Source of the DNA: an uncultured Pseudorhodoferax sp.
Lineage (GTDB): Bacteria; Pseudomonadota; Gammaproteobacteria; Burkholderiales; Burkholderiaceae
DNA: 5,724 nucleotides
NCBI GenBank assembly: GCA_913776795.1
Contig: CAJYRH010000427.1
Coordinates: 1 to 5,724 of the forward strand
Direction of reading: 5' to 3'
Positions within the stretch are counted from its first letter, which is position 1. The number at the start of each line of letters is the position of its first letter. Below are positions 1 to 5,626 of this stretch, in pieces. The notes beneath the pieces were generated by a model, which was not told where the DNA came from, did no database searches, and saw only the letters and a list, made by a program, of their open reading frames with translations. The position numbers were made by a program, and so were the translations under genes.

Positions 1-23
1 CCTACACGACGCTCTTCCGATCT
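1..23 (+). other. Illumina TruSeq adapter remnant (sequencing artefact)
   Basis: These bases equal the last 23 nucleotides of the standard Illumina TruSeq universal/read-1 adapter; the stretch ends in the diagnostic GCTCTTCCGATCT. Genomic sequence resumes at about position 24, where the minus-strand ATPase frame again encodes plausible family sequence. The bases should be trimmed and not interpreted biologically. The match was recognised from memory of the adapter sequence; a 23-base identity at the very edge of the window is very unlikely by chance. Confidence 0.97.
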
Positions 24-720
24 GGTCGACGTCGACGATGCGGCGGATGCGGCCCGGGTGCGGCTGCATCACGACCACCTGGTCGCCCAGGAACACGGCC
101 TCCTCCACGTCGTGCGTGACCAGCAGCATGGTGATGCGCTCGGCCTGCCAGATGCGCTGCAGCTCGTTCTGCAGCCGTGAGCGCGTCAGCGCGTCGAGCG
201 CGCCGAAGGGCTCGTCCAGCAGCAGCACCCGCGGCCGGTTCACGAGGCCGCGCGCGATCGCCACGCGCTGCGCCATGCCGCCCGAGATCTGGTGCGGAAA
301 AGATTGCTCGAACCCCTGCAGGCCGACCAGCGCCACATGCTCGGCCACGCGCTCGCGCTTCTCGGCCGGTGTGAGCTGCGCGTTGCGCAGGCCCACGGCG
401 ATGTTCTGCTCCACGTTGAGCCAGGGGAACAACCGGTGGTCCTGGAACACGATGCCGCGCTCGGGACCGGTCCCTGCAATGGGCCGGCCGTCGAGCTCGA
501 TGCGGCCCTCGTACTGGTCTTCCAGGCCCAGCACCAGGCGCAGCAGCGTGGACTTGCCGCAACCGCTGGCGCCCACGATGCTCACGAAGCGCCCCGACGG
601 CACATGCAGGTCGATGTTCTCCAGCACCTGCAGTTCGCCGCCGGCGGCCTGGGTGCTCGCATAGCGCTTGCCCAGGGCGCGGATGTGCAGTTCGTTCTCG
701 GCAGCGACAGCCGTGTTCAT
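24..720 (-). CDS. ABC transporter ATP-binding protein, SsuB/TauB (nitrate/sulfonate/taurine) type, C-terminus missing
   Basis: This is the cytoplasmic ATPase that powers the importer encoded upstream. All nucleotide-binding motifs are visible: Walker A GASGCGKST (residues 50-58), Q-loop Gln93 (VFQDHRLFPW), signature ISGGMAQR (145-152), Walker B VLLLDE (165-170) followed by D-loop GALD (173-176), and the switch His203 (VTHD). The DEPFGALD and SGGMxQR forms are typical of the nitrate/sulfonate/taurine subfamily. The ATG at 720 overlaps the TGA of the preceding permease as ATGA, and a strong ribosome binding site GGGGAGA (726-732) lies 5 bases upstream. About 232 residues are genuine and end in HPGRIRRIVDVD. 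The family usually has about 255-275 residues, so a short C-terminal tail is missing beyond the contig end. The frame stays open through the adapter and would add eight false residues (QIGRASCR). Function is certain at family level; substrate is unknown. Confidence 0.95.
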
Positions 721-1529
721 GCGGATCTCCCCAACCAGCGCGCCAGCCGGCGCTCCAACCAACGGGCCGAGGCGTTCATGGCCCAGCCCACCGTGCCGAT
801 GACCACCATGCCGAACAGCACGAGGTCCATGCGGAAATGCTCGCTGCCCTCGATCAGCGTGTTGCCGATGCCCTTGCCGGCCACCAGCAGGTACTCGGCG
901 CCGATGGTGGCCAGCCAGGAATAGATCAGCGCCAGGTAGACGCCCGTGAAGATGGCCGGCAGCGCGGACGGCAGCACCACCTGCGTGACGGTCTGCCAGC
1001 GCGTGAAGCCGTAGACGCGCGCGACTTCGAGCAGCGCCTTGGGCGTGGTGCGGATGCCGTCGCAGGTATTGACCACCACCGGTACCAGCGCAGCTAGCGA
1101 GAGGAACACCACCTTGGCCACGTCGCCCAGGCCGAACCAGACCGAGATCAGCGGGATCCAGGCGAACAGCGAGATCTGCTTGAAGGTGTTGAAGCTCGGC
1201 CCCACGAGGCGGTTGAACAGCGGCGACAGGCCCAGCAGCGCGCCCAGCACCAGGCCGCCCAGTGTGCCGATCAGGAAGCCCGTGGCCTCGCGCGCCAGGC
1301 TGGCCGACAGCGCCCGCCAGAGCCGCCCGGTCTCGAGCTGCTCCCAGGCCGTGGCCAGCACCTTGCCTGGTGCCACCAGCAGGGCCGAGTTCACGAGCTC
1401 CAAACGCGCGGCCAGCGACCACAGCACGATGGCGGCCACCGGCAGCACGAAGCCGCGCCAGCGGCCTGTCGCTTGCGGCTTGAGCGGCGCGACTGTGGCG
1501 AGCTCGGCCCGTTCGGTTGCAACGCTCAT
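717..1529 (-). CDS. ABC transporter permease, SsuC/TauC type (second membrane subunit)
   Basis: A 270-residue inner-membrane subunit of the binding-protein-dependent transport permease family (BPD_transp_1). Hydrophobic segments lie at about residues 27-43, 84-103, 118-134, 137-154, 195-215 and 233-252. The cytoplasmic EAA loop that docks on the ATPase is present as EVARVYG (168-174) leading to VVLPSALP (184-191). The start was placed at MSVATERAEL because its ATG (1527-1529) forms an ATGA overlap with the stop of the upstream permease, and an AAGGGGA ribosome binding site (1534-1540) sits 4 bases before it. The reading frame stays open a further 195 codons upstream, but that part is an out-of-frame shadow of the first permease. 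Its end overlaps the ATPase start in another ATGA. It is clearly diverged from the first permease, so the pair probably forms a heterodimeric channel. Substrate is not deducible. Confidence 0.94.
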   Translation of the reverse strand: MSVATERAELATVAPLKPQATGRWRGFVLPVAAIVLWSLAARLELVNSALLVAPGKVLATAWEQLETGRLWRALSASLAREATGFLIGTLGGLVLGALLGLSPLFNRLVGPSFNTFKQISLFAWIPLISVWFGLGDVAKVVFLSLAALVPVVVNTCDGIRTTPKALLEVARVYGFTRWQTVTQVVLPSALPAIFTGVYLALIYSWLATIGAEYLLVAGKGIGNTLIEGSEHFRMDLVLFGMVVIGTVGWAMNASARWLERRLARWLGRSA

Positions 1530-2389
1530 GCCGTCCCCTTCACGCGGCGCTCGGCCCAGTCCAGCACCCGGTCGATGGCATAGCCGATGGCGCCGACCAC
1601 GATCACGGCCGCCATCACCTGGTCCAGCTGGAACAGCTGGCGGCCGTAGACGATCAGGTAGCCCAGGCCTTCGCTGGACGCGACCAGTTCGACGACCACC
1701 AGCGACAGCCAGGCCTTGGTGAAGCCCAGGCGCAGGCCGGTGAACAGCGTGGGCACGGCATGCGGCAACACGATCTCCAATACCTGCTGGCGCGGCGTGT
1801 AGCCGTAGACCCGGCCGACCTCGCGCAGCGCCGGCGGCGTCTGGCGGAAGCCCTGCAAGGTGTTGAGCGCCACCGGCACGAGTGCAGCCTTGGCGATCAG
1901 GATGTATTTCAGCGGCTCGCCGATGCCGACCAGCAGCAGCACGAAGGGCAGCCAGCCGAGCACCGGAATCTGCACCAGCGCGTTGAAGCTGGGCAGCAGG
2001 TAGGCCTCCACGTTGCGCGACAGGCCCATCGCGGCGCCCAACGCCAGGCCCAGCAGCGCGCCGGCCGCGAAGCCGACCAGCACGCGCTGCAGGCTGGCCG
2101 ACACGTGCAGCCACAGGTCACCGCTCCAGGCCAGGTCGCGCAGCGTCTCCCAGACGAACTGCGGCGGTGGCAGCACCTGGGGCGAGATCCAACCCTGCGC
2201 GGCGCCCAGGAACCACAGGCCCAGCAGCGCGGCCGGCAGCAGCCAGGGCAGCAGCGCACCGCCGCGCAGCCCGGCGGGCGCCCTGCGCGGCGCGGCGGCG
2301 GGCGCTGCCGGAGTCGCTGGCGCCGGCAGGGACGACGTGGCCAGCGCACCGCCCGTCAGCAGCGGCACGAAGGTCTGTTCGACGCCCAT
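1526..2389 (-). CDS. ABC transporter permease, SsuC/TauC type (first membrane subunit)
   Basis: A 287-residue inner-membrane permease of the same family as the next gene but a different subunit. Hydrophobic segments lie at about residues 45-64, 103-123, 140-156, 160-178, 224-237 and 256-273. The EAA loop reads EVGRVYG (190-196) followed by IVLPHAVP (206-213), and ASSEGLGYLI (237-246) is characteristic of SsuC-like proteins. Residues 1-44 are an unusual cytoplasmic extension rich in Pro, Ala and Arg before the first membrane segment. The start lies only 3 bases after the stop of the binding-protein gene and is preceded by a poor ribosome binding site (GAAGA directly abutting the ATG), so translation probably depends on coupling. 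A start slightly further in is possible, but no better candidate was seen. Its TGA overlaps the next permease start in ATGA. Confidence 0.93.
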   Translation of the reverse strand: MGVEQTFVPLLTGGALATSSLPAPATPAAPAAAPRRAPAGLRGGALLPWLLPAALLGLWFLGAAQGWISPQVLPPPQFVWETLRDLAWSGDLWLHVSASLQRVLVGFAAGALLGLALGAAMGLSRNVEAYLLPSFNALVQIPVLGWLPFVLLLVGIGEPLKYILIAKAALVPVALNTLQGFRQTPPALREVGRVYGYTPRQQVLEIVLPHAVPTLFTGLRLGFTKAWLSLVVVELVASSEGLGYLIVYGRQLFQLDQVMAAVIVVGAIGYAIDRVLDWAERRVKGTA

Positions 2390-2392
2390 TCT

Positions 2393-3484
2393 TCAGCGCG
2401 CCGCGACGGAGGCGCTGCCCGGCACGGGCTTGCCCTTGGCGTCGTAGGCGGTCCAGTGGTTCTCCAGGCCCTGCTTCTTGAGCGCGGCCTGCAGGTACTT
2501 GGGTTCGAACCAGTCGTCCACGGTCACGCTGCGGCGGATCAGCTTGAGTTGGAGCGCGTCGTCGACGACGGCCTTGTAGCGCGCGCGCAGGAAGGCGTCG
2601 AGCAGCGGCGTGTTGCGCTCGGCCAGCGTCTGGTTCTCGAACTCGGCCTGGTACGAAGCGGCCGGCGTGCCGCTCTTGGCCCAGGTGGCGAACAGTTCGG
2701 TCCGGTTCTTCTCGTCGGACGCCCACTTCGCGGCGCGCACGAACACGTCGACCACGCGCTGCACCTCGGCCGGGTTGGCCTTCTCGAACGCGCCGTGCAC
2801 GAGCAACGCGGCCTGCCGCGTGAAGGCCGGATCCTGGCCCTGCGTGGAGTAGACGATGCGGGCCAGGCCCTGGTCGCGCACCTTGAACCACTCGCTGCCG
2901 CCAAAGGCCGCATCGACGCCGCTGGAGACCAGTGCGGCCTGGGCGCTGCCGGTGTCCAGGTTCACGCCCTTGATGTCGCGTTCGCTGAGGCCGTTGGCGG
3001 CCAGCACGTTGATCGCGACCAGGTGGCCGTTGGTGCCGCGGAAGATCGAGACCTTGCGGTCCTTCAGGTCCTTGATCGACTGGATGTCCGACTTGGGCGG
3101 CACCACCACGTAGAGGTTGTTGCGCGTGCCGCTGGCCAGCAGCAGCCTGGTGTCCAGGCCATTGGCGCGGCCCACCAGGGACGGCAGGTCGCCCTGGTAG
3201 GCGAAGTCGATCTGCTTGTTCGACAGCGCCTCGTTGACGGCCGGGCCCGCGCCCTTGAAGAACAGCCATTCGATCTTGATGCCGGAGCTCTTGAACTCCT
3301 CCTCCAGCCACTGCTGGTTGCGCGCCACGCCGCCGGGCGAGCCGCCCCAGGTGACGGGGTCGCCGCCGCCGGCCGTGGCCACGCCGATGCGGATGACATC
3401 GGGCGCAGCATGTGCGCACGCGAACGCACCGGACAAGGCCAGTGCGGCGGCCCATCCCTTGAAGACTTGCTTGATCGAAAACAT
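2393..3484 (-). CDS. ABC transporter periplasmic substrate-binding protein, SsuA/NMT1 family
   Basis: The protein has 363 residues and captures the importer's substrate in the periplasm. A classical Sec signal peptide is visible: basic start MFSIKQVFKG, hydrophobic core around AAALALSGAFA, and a probable cleavage site after AHA (residue 26). The mature protein starts with the beta-strand DVIRIGVATAGGG (29-41). Family hallmarks follow: WLEEEFKSSGIKIEWLFFKGAGPAVNEAL (in parts, 59-87), the QIDFAYQGDLPS segment (91-102), GLDTRLL (109-115) and the lobe-crossing IKDLKDRKVSIFRGTNG (137-153). These match proteins usually annotated as aliphatic-sulfonate or nitrate/taurine binding. At 363 residues it is somewhat longer than typical SsuA (about 320). 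The ATG at 3484 is supported by an AAGGA ribosome binding site (3491-3495), 6 bases upstream, and by the signal peptide. It follows the hydrolase gene after 16 bases. Ligand identity is unknown. Confidence 0.95.
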   Translation of the reverse strand: MFSIKQVFKGWAAALALSGAFACAHAAPDVIRIGVATAGGGDPVTWGGSPGGVARNQQWLEEEFKSSGIKIEWLFFKGAGPAVNEALSNKQIDFAYQGDLPSLVGRANGLDTRLLLASGTRNNLYVVVPPKSDIQSIKDLKDRKVSIFRGTNGHLVAINVLAANGLSERDIKGVNLDTGSAQAALVSSGVDAAFGGSEWFKVRDQGLARIVYSTQGQDPAFTRQAALLVHGAFEKANPAEVQRVVDVFVRAAKWASDEKNRTELFATWAKSGTPAASYQAEFENQTLAERNTPLLDAFLRARYKAVVDDALQLKLIRRSVTVDDWFEPKYLQAALKKQGLENHWTAYDAKGKPVPGSASVAAR

Positions 3485-3490
3485 GTGAAG

Positions 3491-3495
3491 TCCTT
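3491..3495 (-). promoter_or_regulatory. Ribosome binding site of the substrate-binding protein gene
   Basis: AAGGA on the minus strand lies 6 bases before the ATG at 3484, inside the 16-base gap after the amidohydrolase stop codon. It is a good match to the 16S rRNA anti-Shine-Dalgarno and indicates independent, probably strong, initiation of the abundant periplasmic component. Confidence 0.75.
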
Positions 3496-3500
3496 GGAAG

Positions 3501-5018
3501 TCAGGCGGCGGAAGCGAGGCCGAGCTGTCGGCCCACGGCCGTGCCGTCGAAGAAGTGCGGATTGGCCTCGGTATAGAAGCGCAGCGGGTTGCCGAAGGTG
3601 AAGGCGCGGAAGTCCTGTGCCGAGATCACACCCTGCTCCACCAGGTCCCAGGTCTCGGCCAGCGGCTCGGTGAACTCGGGCACGTCCCAGTGGCCCACGT
3701 CGGACGACCAGATCGCATTGATCTTCACGCCGCCCGGGTGCACGCGGTGGTTGAAGGCGGCGGCCACCGTGCGGTCGTCGGCCTCGGAGCCGAAGAAGAA
3801 CGGGTCGACCCAGCGCGCGCGGATGTCGTCGACGCTTTCGATGCCGGCCAGCGCGAAGTCGTCGATCTCCTCTGGCGTGGGCTCGCGGCTGTGCGGCAGA
3901 GCCGAGATGCCCAGGCTGTCGCGCACCAGCGTGGCCTTGTCCACGCTGCGGCCCTGCAGCAGGGCGCCGCCATGCTGGTCGAACAGCGCGGCCAGCAGGT
4001 CCACGTCCACGGCGGCCGGGTCGTAGTTGCGCACGGCATGGCGGTTGCGCTTTTCCCAGCGGTCCACCAGGTGGGTGTAGACATGCGAGCCCCAGTCGGC
4101 CCCGCCCTCCAGCAGCGCCACGCGCAGCCCCGGAAAGCGCCGCGTGACGCCGCCGAAGAACAGCGCCTTGGCGAACGCCTGCGAGCCATCGGCGAAGTGG
4201 CCGATGTGGTTGAACATGTAGTTGCTGGTGGAATGCCGGCCGGTCCAGCCCTGGCTGCCGTAGTGGGTGGTGACGGGCACGCCGAGTTCCACCACCCTGG
4301 CCCAGAACGGGTCGTAGTCGTGCGGGCTGTCGATGCCATAGAAGTCGGTGTAGGTCGCGTGCCTGGCGATCTCCGGGTGGTCCTTGGCCGGGTACTTCTC
4401 GGCGATCGCCGGGATGGGCCGCCGCACCCCTCCCGGGATGTTGATGACCTTGAGCTTCAATGTGTCGACCGCGAATTCCAGCTCCTCGATGGCTTCCTTG
4501 GGGTTGTGCATCGGGATGCCGGCCACCGGCGTGAGCCGGTCGGCGTAGGCGCGGTACTGGTCGGCGTGGAAGTGGTTCAGCGCGCGGTGCAGCGGCTGGC
4601 GGTACTCGCTGCCGGCCGCGGCCGGCGACAGCACGTCGTTGGGGAACAGCACGGAGTAGTCCGAACCCTGCTCGGCGAGGCGCTCGTACAGCAGCGCCGG
4701 GATGGTGTAGGTGGCCAGGTCGTAGGTGTTGCGCGTGACGCGGGCCCACCAGGGCGCGCGCAGCGTGCGGTGGTGGGCGCGTTCGGCGGGCGTCTGCTGG
4801 TACCAGTCCTTGCCACCGCCGTCGCGCGTGACGAAGCGCCCGCCCAGGGCCCTGCGCAGCGCGTCCACGAGCTGCGGTCCGCCGTACTGGGCGATGTAGT
4901 CTTCCAGCACCGGCGCATAGTCGTTGACGTGCACGTCGGTGTCGATGACGGGATGGTCCAGCCGCGCCTTGACGGCGGCCGAACGCGAAACCTTGGCAGA
5001 GTTCAGGCGGGTGTTCAT
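3501..5018 (-). CDS. Amidohydrolase-2 family metal-dependent hydrolase or decarboxylase
   Basis: A 505-residue TIM-barrel enzyme of the amidohydrolase superfamily (Amidohydro_2; relatives include ACMSD, gamma-resorcylate decarboxylase and LigJ-type hydratases). Probable metal ligands are Asp28 and His30 in VIDTDVHV, His252 in VTTHYGS, and Asp440 in SSDVGHWD, with His443 alongside. A conserved His271/His274 pair (FNHIGHF) and the EGGADW motif (304-309) fit the active-site pattern of this family. There is no signal peptide or membrane segment, so it should be cytoplasmic. At 505 residues it is much longer than the usual 300-350; extra sequence lies around residues 40-130 and 315-420. It is the first gene of the operon, 16 bases before the binding-protein gene, suggesting it processes the imported compound by hydrolysis or non-oxidative decarboxylation. 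The start at 5018 is chosen because of a GAGGA ribosome binding site; the frame is open further upstream, but codons there look non-coding. The exact reaction is unknown. Confidence 0.92.
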   Translation of the reverse strand: MNTRLNSAKVSRSAAVKARLDHPVIDTDVHVNDYAPVLEDYIAQYGGPQLVDALRRALGGRFVTRDGGGKDWYQQTPAERAHHRTLRAPWWARVTRNTYDLATYTIPALLYERLAEQGSDYSVLFPNDVLSPAAAGSEYRQPLHRALNHFHADQYRAYADRLTPVAGIPMHNPKEAIEELEFAVDTLKLKVINIPGGVRRPIPAIAEKYPAKDHPEIARHATYTDFYGIDSPHDYDPFWARVVELGVPVTTHYGSQGWTGRHSTSNYMFNHIGHFADGSQAFAKALFFGGVTRRFPGLRVALLEGGADWGSHVYTHLVDRWEKRNRHAVRNYDPAAVDVDLLAALFDQHGGALLQGRSVDKATLVRDSLGISALPHSREPTPEEIDDFALAGIESVDDIRARWVDPFFFGSEADDRTVAAAFNHRVHPGGVKINAIWSSDVGHWDVPEFTEPLAETWDLVEQGVISAQDFRAFTFGNPLRFYTEANPHFFDGTAVGRQLGLASAA

Positions 5019-5137
5019 GCGGGTGTTCCTCGGATGGAATCGGTCCGTCCATCTTCGAAGGCGTCCCGGCCTACAACAACGAAGGCTTTCGCATGTGCAA
5101 GCGTGCAGAACGGATAAGACGTAAGCTGCCGCGCACC
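5019..5137. promoter_or_regulatory. Divergent intergenic region with presumed promoters for the operon and the lipoprotein gene
   Basis: This 119-base gap separates two divergently read genes, so it should hold both promoters. No convincing sigma-70 pair was found in either direction. For the plus strand, GATAAG (5113-5118) matches four of six bases of a -10 box, without a clear -35. For the minus strand, TTGCAC spaced 18 bases from TTGTAG is a weak candidate. Two palindromic elements are visible: CTTCGAAG (5053-5060) and the near-palindrome CGAAGGCTTTCG (5080-5091), which could be operator half-sites. A regulator gene is not present in the window. The region is less GC-rich than the flanking genes, as expected for a control region. 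Confidence 0.45.
5027..5031 (-). promoter_or_regulatory. Ribosome binding site of the amidohydrolase gene
   Basis: GAGGA on the minus strand lies 8 bases upstream of the ATG at 5018. It decides the start, because the same frame stays open to an ATG at 5183 but the intervening 55 codons are cysteine- and arginine-rich and do not resemble the family. Confidence 0.7.
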
Positions 5138-5626
5138 ATGACCCACCACCTTCTGCGCTGGAGCGCCCCGCTGCTGGCCGCACTGCTCACCGCCTGCGGC
5201 ACCGTCGAGAGTCTGCAACCCGGCATGCCGCGCGCCGAAGTCCTGGCGCGCTGGGGCCAGCCCACGCGCGTCGTGCCGCTGCCCCAGGGCGAGCGGCTGC
5301 AGTACAGCTTCCAGCCCCAGGGCCAGGAGGTGGTGATGGTCGATGTCGATGCCACAGGCCGCGTGGTGCAGGCGCGCCAGGTCCTCAACGAGAACGACTT
5401 CGCGCGCATCGCGCTGGACGGCAGCTGGACCCAGGCCGATGTCGAGCGCGAGTTCGGCCCGCCGGGCTATGTGGGTGCGGTCGGACGCTGGGACGGACCG
5501 GTATGGACCTACCGCTGGCGCGGCGGCATGGTCGACCAGATGTTCTACGTGTACTTCGATCCGGCCGGCCGCGTGCGTCGCACCGAGATCGGCATGGACC
5601 CGCGGCAGTTCCGCGACAGGCGTTAG
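5138..5626 (+). CDS. Putative outer-membrane lipoprotein with two BamE/SmpA-like segments
   Basis: The protein has 162 residues with a short lipoprotein signal peptide: basic n-region including Arg7, hydrophobic APLLAALLTA, and lipobox LTAC with Cys20 as the lipidated residue. Gly21 at +2 favours the outer membrane over inner-membrane retention. Residues 26-82 contain LQPGMPRAEVLARWGQPTRV followed by strands and VDVDATGRV, the pattern of a BamE/SmpA/OmlA domain. Residues 95-152 repeat it as WTQADVEREFGPPGYV, strands, and VYFDPAGRVRRTEI. BamE itself assists outer-membrane protein assembly, but this protein is longer and need not share that job. The start at 5138 was preferred because it gives a normal-length signal peptide, although no clear ribosome binding site precedes it. 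An in-frame ATG at 5093 is the alternative. It is divergent from the transport operon and appears unrelated to it. Confidence 0.85.
   Translation: MTHHLLRWSAPLLAALLTACGTVESLQPGMPRAEVLARWGQPTRVVPLPQGERLQYSFQPQGQEVVMVDVDATGRVVQARQVLNENDFARIALDGSWTQADVEREFGPPGYVGAVGRWDGPVWTYRWRGGMVDQMFYVYFDPAGRVRRTEIGMDPRQFRDRR

Noticed and set aside
25..36. Tandem GTCGAC (SalI-like) sites next to the adapter, possibly a cloning linker
   Set aside because: Read on the minus strand they encode the end of RRIVDVD, which continues the ATPase in frame and fits the family, so the sequence is probably genomic.
24..3484. Assigning the gene names ssuA, ssuB, ssuC or tauA, tauB, tauC
   Set aside because: The proteins belong to this wide family, but two permeases are present, an amidohydrolase leads the operon, and no monooxygenase is seen. 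Naming them for sulfonate or taurine transport would overstate the evidence.
1517..3601. Long plus-strand open frame (694 codons) opposite the permease and binding-protein genes
   Set aside because: It is antisense to well-supported genes, its translation is low-complexity and rich in Gln, Arg, Ala and His, and no family motif is visible. Long antisense frames are expected in GC-rich genes.
3064..5052. Minus-strand frame of 662 codons crossing the hydrolase/binding-protein junction
   Set aside because: It is out of frame with both real genes and consists of Arg/Pro/Gly-rich shadow sequence.
3555..5117. Long plus-strand open frame (520 codons) opposite the amidohydrolase
   Set aside because: It mirrors the amidohydrolase coding strand, is Val/Gly/Arg-rich without recognisable domains, and spans the divergent promoter region. 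It is a shadow of the real gene.
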